A program made the position numbers and the translations under genes. A DNA stretch of 32,190 bases. Origin: Trueperaceae bacterium. GTDB lineage: Bacteria; Deinococcota; Deinococci; Deinococcales; Trueperaceae. A model generated the notes under the pieces. That model saw only the letters and a list, made by a program, of their open reading frames with translations, was not told where the DNA came from and ran no database searches. Where the stretch lies: NCBI GenBank assembly GCA_013697735.1, contig JACCWH010000105.1, positions 1 to 32,190 of the forward strand, read 5' to 3'. Shown here in pieces: positions 21,422-29,284 of the stretch; position 1 is the first letter of the stretch, and the number at the start of each line of letters is the position of its first letter.

Positions 21422-24286
21422 TCACGCGACACGGCGTTCGTCGATGCGTACCCGGATCGCCTCCAGCTGCCGGAGGTACTGCCCCGTCGACGACGACGCG
21501 TGCTCCGCGACCTGTTCCGGCGTCCCCTTGGCCACGAGCGATCCGCCCCGTGCCCCGCCGTCGGGGCCGAGGTCGATCACCCAGTCGGCGGTCTTGATCA
21601 CGTCGAGGTTGTGCTCGATCACCACGAGCGTGTTGCCCGCATCGACGAGCCTGTGCAGCACGTCGAGCAGCTTCCGCGTGTCGTCGAAATGGAGGCCGGT
21701 GGTGGGTTCGTCGAGGATGTAGAGCGTCTTGCCCGTCGAGCGTTTGCCGAGCTCCGAGGCGAGCTTCACGCGCTGTGCCTCACCGCCCGAGAGCGTGGGG
21801 GAGGGCTGGCCGATGCGGATGTAGCCGAGCCCGACGTCCTTCATGAGCTGCAGCTTACGGGCGATGGAGGGGATGTTCTCGAAGAAGTCGAGCCCCTCCT
21901 CCGCGGTCATGTGGAGCACGTCGGCGATCGACTTGCCGCGGATCTTCACCTCGAGCGTCTCGCGGTTGTAGCGCGCCCCCTTGCAGACCTCGCACGGAAC
22001 GTAGATGTCGGGCAGGAAGTACATCTCGACCTTGACGGTGCCGTCGCCCTTGCAGGCTTCGCAGCGGCCGCCCTTCACGTTGAAGGAGAAGCGCCCGGGT
22101 TTGTAGCCTCGCTTGCGTGACTCCGGCGCTCGCGTGTAGAGGTCGCGAATGTCGGTGAAGATGCCGGTGTAGGTCGCGGGGTTCGAGCGTGGCGTCCGGC
22201 CGATGGGCGACTGGTCGATCTCGATCACCTTGTCGACGTGTTCGGTACCGGTGATGCGCGCGTGCGCGCCGGGATTCTCCTTGGCGCGGTAGAGCGACTT
22301 CGCCAGCGAGGCGTGCAGGATGCGATGCACGAGCGTCGACTTGCCGGACCCCGACGCACCCGTGACGCACGTGAGTGTCGCGAGCGGAATCTCGACCGTG
22401 AGGTCCTTGAGGTTGTGCTCGCGCGCACCCACGATTGTGAGGCTCTTGCCGTTCCCCTTGCGCCGTTCGGGTGGTATCTCGATCTGCCGATCGCCGCGAA
22501 GGTAGGCGGCGGTGAGCGACGTCGGGTGACGAAGCAGGCCCTCGGGCGTGTCGGCGGCGACGATCTCGCCCCCGTGGATCCCGGCGCCGGGTCCGAGGTC
22601 GACGACGTAATCCGCCGCGCGCATCGTCTCCTCGTCGTGCTCGACCACGATGAGCGTGTTACCGAGGTCTCGCAGGGAGAGGAGCGTCTTGAGCAGGCGG
22701 GCGTTGTCGCGGGGGTGGAGTCCGATCGACGGCTCGTCGAGCACGTAGAGCACCCCCGTGAGTCCCGAACCGACCTGGGTCGCGAGGCGGATACGTTGCG
22801 CCTCACCGCCGGAGAGCGTGTTGGCGGTGCGGTCGAGGGAGAGGTAGTCGAGGCCGACGTCTTCGAGGAACCCGAGCCGGGCGTTGACCTCGCGCAGGAT
22901 CGGCTTCGCCACCTCGCCCGACGACCCCGGGAGCTCGAGCGCCCCGAAGAAGGCGCGCGCGTCGACCACGCTCAGGTGGGAGACGTCGGCGATGTTGCGC
23001 TCGGCCACCGTCACCGCGAGGACCTCGGGCTTGTAGCGTGTGCCCTGACAGTGGCCACATGGCACCATCGACATGAAGGCCTCGAGCTTTTCGCGGGCGT
23101 ACTCCGTCTGCGACTCCTTCAGGCGCCGCTGTAGGTTGGGGATCACGCCTTCGAAATCGGCCTTGAATCGGAGCGTCTCTCGTCCGCCCCGGGTGTAGAC
23201 CATGTCGATGGCCTCGTCGGAACCGTGCAGGATCATGTGCTTGAAGTCGTCCGGGAGCGCGGACCAGCGCGTACCCAGGTCGACGTCGAAGCGCTCGGCG
23301 ATGCCGCGTAGACGGTCCCAGTAGAAGACCTTGTGCCCGTCGGCTCGGCCTCCCGACCAGGGCGCGATGGCGCCTTGCGCGATCGAGCGCTCTGGATCGG
23401 GCACGAGCAGTTCGGGGTCGAACTGCTGCAGGAAGCCGAGCCCCGAGCAGTGACCGCAGGCACCGTAGGGGCTGTTGAACGAGAAGACGCGGGGCTCGAG
23501 CTCCTCGAGGAAGGTGCCGTGCTCGGGGCAGGCGAAGCGCTCCGAGTAGAGCTCGTCGACGTCGTCGTCGGGGAGCCAGACCCGCATGAGCCCGTCACCG
23601 CGCGTGAGTGCGAGTTCGGCCGATTCGGCGATGCGCGAGCGATCGTCTTGATCGACCTTCACTCGATCGATCACGACCTCGATGTCGTGCTTCTCGTAGC
23701 GTTCGAGGTTGCCCTTCATGGCGTCGTCGAGCGTCTGGATCTCGCCGTCGACGCGCACACGGGCGTACCCCTCCTTCTTGAGGTCGCCGAAGAGCTTGCG
23801 GTACTCCCCCTTCCGACCGCGCACGACGGGAGCGAGCAGGATCGCGCGCGCGCCCGGGAAGCGCTCGATCAGGCGTCCGACGATCTCCGACGCCGACTGT
23901 CGTTCGATCCGCTTGCCGCAGACGGGGCAGTGGGGGATGCCGGCGCGGGCGAAGAGCAGGCGCAGGTAGTCGTGGATCTCCGTGACGGTGCCGACCGTGG
24001 AGCGGGGGTTGTGGCTCGTGGTCTTCTGGTCGATGGAGATCGCGGGGGAGAGTCCGTCGATCCCGTCGACGTCGGGCTTGTCCATGATGCCGAGGAACTG
24101 CCGAGCGTAGGCCGAGAGGCTCTCGACGTAGCGGCGCTGTCCTTCCGCGTAGATGGTGTCGAACGCCAGCGTCGACTTGCCCGAACCGGAAACGCCGGTG
24201 AAGACGATGAAGGCGTTGCGCGGCAGCCGGAGGTCGACGTTCTTGAGGTTGTGCTCGCGCGCACCGCGGATGACGATGTCCTGCAT
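21422..24286 (-). CDS. uvrA: Excinuclease ABC subunit A
   Basis: A 954-aa UvrA, the damage-sensing ABC ATPase dimer of nucleotide excision repair. It has two ATPase modules: Walker [10 protein letters not shown] (31-39) and a second GASGSGKST, each with an LSGGEAQR(I/V)(R/K)LA signature. The zinc modules are visible: [16 protein letters not shown]...[10 protein letters not shown], and CEACKGDG...[25 protein letters not shown] and [14 protein letters not shown] are near-invariant. ATG 24286 is chosen because AGGAGG lies just upstream and homology starts there; the frame extends 21 codons further, but that stretch contains the leader hairpin. The length is that of full UvrA. Confidence 0.97.
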   Translation of the reverse strand: MQDIVIRGAREHNLKNVDLRLPRNAFIVFTGVSGSGKSTLAFDTIYAEGQRRYVESLSAYARQFLGIMDKPDVDGIDGLSPAISIDQKTTSHNPRSTVGTVTEIHDYLRLLFARAGIPHCPVCGKRIERQSASEIVGRLIERFPGARAILLAPVVRGRKGEYRKLFGDLKKEGYARVRVDGEIQTLDDAMKGNLERYEKHDIEVVIDRVKVDQDDRSRIAESAELALTRGDGLMRVWLPDDDVDELYSERFACPEHGTFLEELEPRVFSFNSPYGACGHCSGLGFLQQFDPELLVPDPERSIAQGAIAPWSGGRADGHKVFYWDRLRGIAERFDVDLGTRWSALPDDFKHMILHGSDEAIDMVYTRGGRETLRFKADFEGVIPNLQRRLKESQTEYAREKLEAFMSMVPCGHCQGTRYKPEVLAVTVAERNIADVSHLSVVDARAFFGALELPGSSGEVAKPILREVNARLGFLEDVGLDYLSLDRTANTLSGGEAQRIRLATQVGSGLTGVLYVLDEPSIGLHPRDNARLLKTLLSLRDLGNTLIVVEHDEETMRAADYVVDLGPGAGIHGGEIVAADTPEGLLRHPTSLTAAYLRGDRQIEIPPERRKGNGKSLTIVGAREHNLKDLTVEIPLATLTCVTGASGSGKSTLVHRILHASLAKSLYRAKENPGAHARITGTEHVDKVIEIDQSPIGRTPRSNPATYTGIFTDIRDLYTRAPESRKRGYKPGRFSFNVKGGRCEACKGDGTVKVEMYFLPDIYVPCEVCKGARYNRETLEVKIRGKSIADVLHMTAEEGLDFFENIPSIARKLQLMKDVGLGYIRIGQPSPTLSGGEAQRVKLASELGKRSTGKTLYILDEPTTGLHFDDTRKLLDVLHRLVDAGNTLVVIEHNLDVIKTADWVIDLGPDGGARGGSLVAKGTPEQVAEHASSSTGQYLRQLEAIRVRIDERRVA

Positions 24287-24305
24287 GGCGCCTCCTGTAC
24301 GGACA

Positions 24306-24343
24306 CCGTTCCTCGCACCATCCGCAGACGGTGCGAGGAACGG
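24306..24343 (-). promoter_or_regulatory. Perfect 14-bp stem-loop in the uvrA leader
   Basis: CCGTTCCTCGCACC (24306-24319) and its exact reverse complement (24330-24343) flank a 10-nt loop. On the minus strand it begins about 3 nt after the predicted transcription start and ends 19 nt before the ATG, leaving the ribosome site free. No U-tract follows in either direction, so it is a 5'-end structure or a protein-binding dyad rather than a normal terminator. Confidence 0.8.
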
Positions 24344-24352
24344 AAACATTCG

Positions 24353-24358
24353 AGTGTA
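24353..24358 (-). promoter_or_regulatory. Extended -10 box of uvrA
   Basis: TGG-TACACT on the minus strand; the predicted start is near 24346, giving a leader of about 60 nt. No match to a known SOS box was recognised. Confidence 0.5.
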
Positions 24359-24449
24359 CCAGGGGAGTGGAGGCCGCTCTGGTCTCGGCGGACGGGCGCA
24401 CCGTTCGGGTGCAGGTCACCGTGGCGCTGCGCACACGTGCTGCGTGCGC

Positions 24450-24848
24450 TCAGACGGCGCTGCCGGGTGTGTCACTCCTGGTGGCCGCAGCCGATGCATC
24501 GTCACGCTCGACCACGACGCGGCGGTCGACGACGCGTCGGTCGACGGCTATCTCCGCTCGCAGCGCGAAGAGGAGGATGGTGGCGACGATCACCAGTGGG
24601 AGCCAGGCGACGCTCGCGACGACCACCAGCACGACGGCGAGCGTGAGGGGGAGGCGGAGCCAGGTGGTGCCGGTACGCCCGCGGAGGGTGACGCTCCGGC
24701 GATTGCCGCGGCGCACGAGATCCTCCAACGAGGCGCCGAGGCGCCCGGCGGCCTCCGAGAAGCGGGCACCGACGCTCGTGTTGGCTGGCCGGCGAACGCT
24801 CCCGGGGGTCGTGTCGCCGGTCGTCGTCGCGTCGTGATGGTCGTGCAC
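24450..24848 (-). CDS. Diverged DUF4342-type protein, second copy
   Basis: A 132-aa protein, the same length as its upstream neighbour and clearly a paralogue: LVRRGNRRSVTLRGRTGTTW followed by LRLPLTLAV and ending its core with AEIAVDRR lines up with LVREGNVRRIIIKNEEGRTL, IEIPLTIGV and LTLAVDRR in the first copy. The N-terminal 40 residues are polar; a strong hydrophobic stretch (about 81-108, LTLAVVLVVVASVAWLPLVI) forms one or two membrane helices. GTG 24848 is chosen because GAGGAGG lies 7 nt upstream; it starts 1 nt after the first copy's stop. The function of DUF4342 is not known to me. Confidence 0.8.
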   Translation of the reverse strand: MHDHHDATTTGDTTPGSVRRPANTSVGARFSEAAGRLGASLEDLVRRGNRRSVTLRGRTGTTWLRLPLTLAVVLVVVASVAWLPLVIVATILLFALRAEIAVDRRVVDRRVVVERDDASAAATRSDTPGSAV

Positions 24849-24849
24849 G

Positions 24850-25248
24850 TCAGGCCTCCTCTGCGCGGTGGTCGCCCGCGCCCGCGTCATTCGCTCGGTC
24901 GGTGGTCGGTGTGGTGGTGGTCGGTGTGGTGTCGTGCTCGCGGGGGACGTCGGGGCGGCGGTCGACCGCGAGCGTGAGGTTGGCAGCGAGCGCGGCGATG
25001 GCGCCGATCGCGGCCCAAACCGGCAGCAGCACGGTGCCGATCACGCCGATCGTGAGCGGGATCTCGATGAGGGTGCGCCCCTCCTCGTTCTTGATGATGA
25101 TGCGTCGGACGTTCCCTTCGCGTACCAGTTCCTTGATCTTCGACAGTACCGCTTCGCCGCTCACGCGAAACTCCTCGACGTGCTCGTCCGTGCGGTCCTC
25201 GCGCTGGGCGTCGTCGTGGGCGCCGTGCGTGCGATCGTCCGTAGCCAT
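24850..25248 (-). CDS. DUF4342 family protein, first copy
   Basis: A 132-aa protein. A polar, Asp/His/Glu-rich start (1-22) is followed by the DUF4342 core (about 23-93): VEEFRVSGEAVLSKIKELVR, then EGNVRRIIIKNEEGRTLIEI, PLTIGVIGTVLLPVWAAIGA, and NLTLAVDRR. The core combines a helix, a beta-hairpin-like segment and a hydrophobic region that probably enters the membrane. The tail is Thr/Pro-rich. GGAGGAGGT precedes the ATG. The second copy follows directly. The leader of about 100 nt contains two small dyads. The family is widespread but uncharacterised as far as I know. Confidence 0.87.
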   Translation of the reverse strand: MATDDRTHGAHDDAQREDRTDEHVEEFRVSGEAVLSKIKELVREGNVRRIIIKNEEGRTLIEIPLTIGVIGTVLLPVWAAIGAIAALAANLTLAVDRRPDVPREHDTTPTTTTPTTDRANDAGAGDHRAEEA

Positions 25249-25265
25249 GGGGTACCTCCTCCTCG

Positions 25266-25283
25266 ACCGCCCATGCGGGCGGT
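25266..25283 (-). promoter_or_regulatory. Small hairpin next to the DUF4342 ribosome site
   Basis: ACCGCCC / GGGCGGT arms (25266-25272, 25277-25283) with an ATGC loop sit a few bases upstream of the SD (about 25254-25262), where they could affect translation. Confidence 0.4.
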
Positions 25284-25325
25284 GCGTTCGTGCCACCACG
25301 GTAGCGAGGGGTGCCGTCCGGCGCG

Positions 25326-25341
25326 TCACCCGAACGGGTGA
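25326..25341. promoter_or_regulatory. Palindrome in the DUF4342 leader
   Basis: TCACCCG-AA-CGGGTGA, 7-bp arms, begins about 7 nt after the predicted start. Its symmetry and position fit either an operator or a short hairpin. Confidence 0.45.
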
Positions 25342-25354
25342 ACGCGGAGGGTGA

Positions 25355-25360
25355 AGTCTA
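25355..25360 (-). promoter_or_regulatory. -10 box of the DUF4342 pair
   Basis: TAGACT on the minus strand, about 107 nt before the ATG; the predicted start is near 25348. Confidence 0.4.
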
Positions 25361-25391
25361 GGGTGGTAGGGCGCGTCTTTGCGATCGTGCT

Positions 25392-26747
25392 TCAGGTGAG
25401 GCCGAGGTCGCGCGCTCGCGCTGCGGCCTCGAGGCGGGTGCGGACGCCGAGCTTCTCGAACAGGTGCCGGGTGTGGGTCTTGACGGTGTTGGGTGAGACA
25501 CCGAGTGCGCGAGCCGCCGCCTTGGTGCTGCTGCCGGCTACGAGCAAGCGGAGTACCTCTTCTTCGCGGACGGTGAGGTCGACGCGTACGGTGAGGTCGA
25601 CGGAGCGGGCGTCGTCGCGGTCGAGCTCCCCGGCCCGCACCACCGGGGCCGGGTCGAGCTCCGGTCGCGTTCGCCACCAGCCCTCGGCGCGCTCGCGGAG
25701 CGTGGCGCCGAGATCGGGGGCGACGAGTGCGCGGCGGTGCGCGAGGAGATCGCGGAAGAAGCCCGGGAAACGAAACCACGGCGCGTCGGCGTCGCGAACG
25801 TCGTCGAGCCGCTCGAGGAATGCTTCGTGCGACTCGAGGCGTGTGAGGAGCGCAGCGCCGTCACTGCGCCCCGTGAGCGCGTTCACGAGCCCGGCGCAGA
25901 GCCGTGGCTCGCCAGCGAGGAGGATGCTCGCCTCGTGCAGGTCGTCGGGGAGACGGAGCAGCACCTCTTCGGTCAGGAAGGCGAGGACGTAGCGGTCGGT
26001 TCCCGTGAACCGTTCGATCACGTCGGCTGGGTCGGCTCGGCCCTGGAGCGAACGCGCTGCGAGATGGAGGCCCGCCGCCCAGCCTTCGACGCGCTCGGTC
26101 AGCGCATCCGCGAGCGGCTCCGGGAGGTCGGGGAGAGCGTGCGCGAGGAGGATCCGAGCCTCAGGCGTCCGCATGCGCAGCGCGTCGGCCTGGATCAGTT
26201 CGACGTCGGCACGTGCGAGCCATCGGGCGACCGGTAGGTGCGGCGCCTGCCGCGCGAGGATCACCGTATGGACGCCGTCGGGGGCGCGATCGATCCAGCG
26301 TGCGAGGGCGTGTGCGGCCGTGCTCCCGAGTTCGTGGGCGTCGTCCACGACAAGCACGCCCTGCCAGGCACTCGCGGAGACCGCGGCGGCGAGCGCCTGA
26401 ACGAGGCTGCTCTCACCGTCGGCGAGCGCGGCGGCCGCCCCCGCGGCGACGGCGCCTGCCTCTGCGAGCGCCGCCTCGAGCCACGTGCCCACGAGCCCGT
26501 CGGCGGCTCGTTCGTCGAGCGTCCCGGGGTCGTCGCCGGCATCGATTCCGAACCACGCAATCGCTGGCGTCAGCTTCGCGCCCCACGAGGCGACGAGCGT
26601 GGTCTTGCCGTACCCCGCGGGTGCGAGTACGAGGGTGGCTCGCCGCGTCGCTCGCGACTCGTCGAGGGCCGCCTCGAGGCGCGCCCTCGGCACGCGCAGG
26701 GCGGCGGAGCGCGGTGGGCGCAACTTGGTGACCGGCAGGGTCGGCAT
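25392..26747 (-). CDS. LuxR-type regulator with STAND ATPase domain, lacking the TPR region
   Basis: A 451-aa relative of the MalT/LAL regulators. Walker A is APAGYGKTT (42-50), Walker B GVLVVDDAHE, and EGWAAGLHLAARSL and TEEVLLRLPDDL are typical of the MalT ATPase module (to about 355). The C-terminal LuxR helix-turn-helix (about 388-447) has LTVREEEVLRLLVAGSSTKA and SPNTVKTHTRHLFEKLGVRT. MalT-type proteins are usually about 900 residues with a long superhelical TPR-like sensor between these parts; here fewer than 40 residues separate them. A VDLTVR duplication lies at the junction. The start fits PVTKLRPPR, the usual N-terminus. Target genes are unknown; the DUF4342 pair lies directly downstream. 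Confidence 0.88.
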   Translation of the reverse strand: MPTLPVTKLRPPRSAALRVPRARLEAALDESRATRRATLVLAPAGYGKTTLVASWGAKLTPAIAWFGIDAGDDPGTLDERAADGLVGTWLEAALAEAGAVAAGAAAALADGESSLVQALAAAVSASAWQGVLVVDDAHELGSTAAHALARWIDRAPDGVHTVILARQAPHLPVARWLARADVELIQADALRMRTPEARILLAHALPDLPEPLADALTERVEGWAAGLHLAARSLQGRADPADVIERFTGTDRYVLAFLTEEVLLRLPDDLHEASILLAGEPRLCAGLVNALTGRSDGAALLTRLESHEAFLERLDDVRDADAPWFRFPGFFRDLLAHRRALVAPDLGATLRERAEGWWRTRPELDPAPVVRAGELDRDDARSVDLTVRVDLTVREEEVLRLLVAGSSTKAAARALGVSPNTVKTHTRHLFEKLGVRTRLEAAARARDLGLT

Positions 26748-26755
26748 GCACGTCG

Positions 26756-26761
26756 ACGGTA
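26756..26761 (-). promoter_or_regulatory. Extended -10 box of the LuxR-type gene
   Basis: TGC-TACCGT on the minus strand ends 8 nt before the ATG, leaderless-type. Confidence 0.5.
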
Positions 26762-26856
26762 GCAGTCCCAGCGCGCGACGGCAAAGTTAGGTGAGCCCGG
26801 CCGCCGTGCCGTGCTCCCCCGACGTGCGCCACGTGCTCGAACGCGTCGGCTCCTGC

Positions 26857-26862
26857 TACGAT
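26857..26862 (+). promoter_or_regulatory. Extended -10 box of the small membrane protein gene
   Basis: TGC-TACGAT overlaps an in-frame ATG at 26861 and so rules it out as a start; the mRNA would begin near 26869. Confidence 0.45.
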
Positions 26863-26932
26863 GCGGGTGCGGCCGAGCGCACCGGAGACGGCGGCTCCCG
26901 ACAGACTGACGACGAGGATCGTGGGTGAGGCG

Positions 26933-27277
26933 ATGACGAAGACCATGACCAGGGACCGCACCAACCTAGACGACCGTGCACCGACCATCTTCGGTTGGGC
27001 GGCTGCGCTCATCGCCGGCGGGGGACTCCTGTACTTCTGGGTGATGGGAGCGATCCTGATCCTGAGCGGTAACGGTGGTCAGATCCAGTACCTACAGGAC
27101 GAACCGATCTGGCGCACGCTCTACTTCGCCTACCCCCTCGTGTTCGTCGGTGCGATCGTGGTCGGCGCTCTGCTCGTGGCGCTCCGCCGCGACGTGGCTT
27201 CGATCGCCGTCGCGGGATCCCCCGTGGTGCTCGCGATCGTCTACTACTTCGCGTCGATCCACCTGCGGAGCTTCTGA
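26933..27277 (+). CDS. Small membrane protein of unknown function
   Basis: A 114-aa protein with three predicted membrane helices (about 20-46 IFGWAAALIAGGGLLYFWVM and on, 66-86 YFAYPLVFVGAIVVGALLVA, and 92-108 SIAVAGSPVVLAIVYYF) after a charged N-terminus. I do not recognise a family. ATG 26933 has GTGAGG just upstream; GTG 26921 and ATG 26945 are alternatives, and ATG 26861 is excluded because it lies in the -10 box. It is divergent from the LuxR-type gene and 97 nt upstream of the hydrolase gene, which has its own promoter. Confidence 0.7.
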   Translation: MTKTMTRDRTNLDDRAPTIFGWAAALIAGGGLLYFWVMGAILILSGNGGQIQYLQDEPIWRTLYFAYPLVFVGAIVVGALLVALRRDVASIAVAGSPVVLAIVYYFASIHLRSF

Positions 27278-27286
27278 TCGACACCG

Positions 27287-27316
27287 TTGGGGGAGCCGGA
27301 GAGCGCGTGCTAGGCT
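27287..27316 (+). promoter_or_regulatory. Promoter of the UPF0173 hydrolase-kinase pair
   Basis: TTGGGG (27287-27292), an 18-nt spacer and TGC-TAGGCT (27311-27316). The leader is about 52 nt. Confidence 0.5.
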
Positions 27317-27374
27317 CACGCCACCACGCACTCGACGAAACCGCACGTTTGGCGCACCGAGCCGGGGAGGCGGC

Positions 27375-28049
27375 ATGGAATTGACGTTCATGGGGCACTC
27401 CGCGGTCCGATTGCGTACCGCCGATCACGAGGTGATCGTCGATCCGTATCTGTCGGGGAACCCGATGGCGGTCCAGGGGCCCGACGACGTCGATCCGGGT
27501 CACGTGATTCTGACGCACGCGCACGGCGATCACCTCGGCGACACCGTCGAGATCGCCAAGCGCACCGGTGCGACGGTGATCGCGAGCGTCGAGATCGTCG
27601 ATCATCTCGCCGAGCAGGGCGTCTCGGGGAGCGGCATGAACGTCGGCGGAAGTGTCGAGTTCGATTTCGGACGCGTGACGTTCACCCCTGCGTGGCACTC
27701 GAACAGTTTTCCCGACGGTACCTATGGAGGCATGCCGATGGGCGTGATCGTGGAGATCGGCGGCGTGCGCGTGTACCACGCCGGCGACACCGCCCTCTTC
27801 TCCGACATGGCGCTCGTCGGACGTCGTGGCATCGACGTCGCCCTGCTGCCGATCGGTGACACCTTCACGATGGGTCCTGACGACGCGCTCGAGGCGGTCC
27901 GGTTGATCGCACCGCGAGCGGTCATTCCCATCCACTACGGAACCTTTCCCGCCATCGAGCAGGACGCGGAGGCCTTCGCCCGCGCCGTGCAGGCAGCGGG
28001 CGACGTCGACTGTCACCCGCTTCGCCCGGGTCAGTCGTTGGACCTCTAG
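27375..28049 (+). CDS. UPF0173 metal-dependent hydrolase (metallo-beta-lactamase fold)
   Basis: A 224-aa member of UPF0173, related to UlaG-type hydrolases. The metal site is HAHGDH (48-53), with further ligands likely in FTPAWHSN, YHAGDTALF and the C-terminal PIHYGTFP. It starts with the standard MELTFMGHSAVRL strand. The substrate is not known for the family. GGGGAGG lies just before the ATG. The kinase gene begins 14 nt after its stop, so the two are probably one operon. Confidence 0.93.
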   Translation: MELTFMGHSAVRLRTADHEVIVDPYLSGNPMAVQGPDDVDPGHVILTHAHGDHLGDTVEIAKRTGATVIASVEIVDHLAEQGVSGSGMNVGGSVEFDFGRVTFTPAWHSNSFPDGTYGGMPMGVIVEIGGVRVYHAGDTALFSDMALVGRRGIDVALLPIGDTFTMGPDDALEAVRLIAPRAVIPIHYGTFPAIEQDAEAFARAVQAAGDVDCHPLRPGQSLDL

Positions 28050-28063
28050 GTGCACGGGGAATC

Positions 28064-29056
28064 GTGAGCGAGCCAGCCTACGTTCCCGACGGGTACGAGA
28101 TCGTGCAGCGACTCGGCGCGGGCCAGACGTCGGTGGTGTGGCTCGCCCGGCACGCGCGGAGCGACCGCCGTGTGGCGCTGAAGCTCCCGCGCAACGACGT
28201 GCGCACGAACCCTGTCTTGCGTCGCATGTTCGAGAACGAGGTCCAGATCACCCTCAAGCTCGACCACCGGAACGTCGTTCGCGCCTTCGACGGCCACCCC
28301 ACGGGCGTGCACGCCTACCTGGCGCTGGAGTACTGCCAGGGTGGAACGCTCGACCAGTTGCTCCTCGAGAAGGGGCGCCTCCCCATGGTTCGAGCGCTCG
28401 GGCTCGTCGACGACGTCGCCTTGGGGCTCGCGCACACGCACGAGCAACAGGTGCTCCACCGCGACGTGAAGCCGGCGAACGTCTTCCTCGACGACGAAGG
28501 CACCGCCAAGCTCGGCGATTTCGGTACCGGCACGTTCGCTGCGGATGCCTCAGACGAGCGCGTCGGGACGGCGTTCTACATGGCGCCGGAGATCTTCCAA
28601 GGGTCGTCGCCAACGGCCCAGAGCGACGTCTACAGCCTCGGCGTGCTCGCGTACGAGGTGCTCAGTGGTGAGCGACCGTTCGTCGGCAGCAGCTACGACG
28701 GATTGATGATCGCGCACCTCACGTCGTTGCCGCGCGACCTTCGGCACCTACGCAGCGATCTGCCGAACGGCCTGAGCGCGGTGGTCACGCGCGCGATGTC
28801 GCGCGACGCCACGCGTCGCTTCCAGAGCGTCGAGGCATTCGTGAAGGCGTACCGGACGAAGAGCGGTACGGGCGACCAGGTCTCCAGCGGTGGCAGCAAG
28901 GTGCCGGTCGAGCCGGAGGCGGCGACGGGACGCGCCGGGCGGGTGGGAGCGGCGACGCCCGCGCCCGTGAATGGACGGAGCGCAGACCGCACGCCGGAGA
29001 CTCCCGAAGGGGAGCGGCGTGGCCTCTTCGGCTGGTTGCGCCGCCGCAAGCGCTGA
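28064..29056 (+). CDS. Hanks-type Ser/Thr protein kinase
   Basis: A 330-aa kinase. Domain about 11-265: glycine loop RLGAGQTSVVWLAR (16-29), ATP-binding Lys40 (VALKLPR), catalytic loop HRDVKPANV (Asp134), DFG with Asp152, then AFYMAPEIF and SDVYSLGVLAYEVLSGERPF. All key residues are kept, so it should be active. The tail (266-330) is low-complexity and ends with GLFGWLRRRKR; no membrane helix or extracellular PASTA domain is present, so it is a cytosolic or peripheral kinase. The GTG start has GGGGA nearby. It is likely co-transcribed with the UPF0173 hydrolase, suggesting but not proving a shared pathway. Confidence 0.94.
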   Translation: MSEPAYVPDGYEIVQRLGAGQTSVVWLARHARSDRRVALKLPRNDVRTNPVLRRMFENEVQITLKLDHRNVVRAFDGHPTGVHAYLALEYCQGGTLDQLLLEKGRLPMVRALGLVDDVALGLAHTHEQQVLHRDVKPANVFLDDEGTAKLGDFGTGTFAADASDERVGTAFYMAPEIFQGSSPTAQSDVYSLGVLAYEVLSGERPFVGSSYDGLMIAHLTSLPRDLRHLRSDLPNGLSAVVTRAMSRDATRRFQSVEAFVKAYRTKSGTGDQVSSGGSKVPVEPEAATGRAGRVGAATPAPVNGRSADRTPETPEGERRGLFGWLRRRKR

Positions 29057-29091
29057 CCGGCACGATCCCGGAACCTTCTCGAGTCCCGCAC

Positions 29092-29121
29092 TCGACATTC
29101 GACACCCAGGGTATGTAGACT
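29092..29121 (+). promoter_or_regulatory. Promoter of sufCBD
   Basis: TCGACA (29092-29097), an 18-nt spacer and TAGACT (29116-29121). The predicted start is near 29128, giving a leader of about 157 nt, the longest in the window. Confidence 0.5.
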
Positions 29122-29126
29122 GTAAT

Positions 29127-29141
29127 TCGGAACGAGTCCGA
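29127..29141. promoter_or_regulatory. Dyad at the suf transcription start
   Basis: TCGGA-ACGAG-TCCGA covers the predicted start. It could be an operator for an Fe-S sensing repressor or a short 5' hairpin. I do not recognise it as a known SufR or IscR site. Confidence 0.35.
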
Positions 29142-29284
29142 GAAACGACCGCGGCGGAGTGGCCGCAACCGGCTCGGACGATCGGCGCACGCCGCCCGGG
29201 CGACGCCGAAAGCGCTTCGCTGATTGCGCGCCACCTGAACCCATCGCAGCGCGGGCAGTCCCCCGCCGCACCCGAGGTACCCAC

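Noticed and set aside
24347-24349. Upstream in-frame ATG for uvrA
   Set aside because: Too close to the -10 box and followed by the hairpin; UvrA homology and the AGGAGG site support 24286.
23333-24646. 437-codon + strand frame opposite the uvrA start
   Set aside because: It crosses uvrA, its leader and the next gene, with no recognisable protein.
26861-26863. Upstream in-frame ATG for the 114-aa membrane protein
   Set aside because: It lies inside the TACGAT -10 box, so it cannot be in the mRNA from that promoter.
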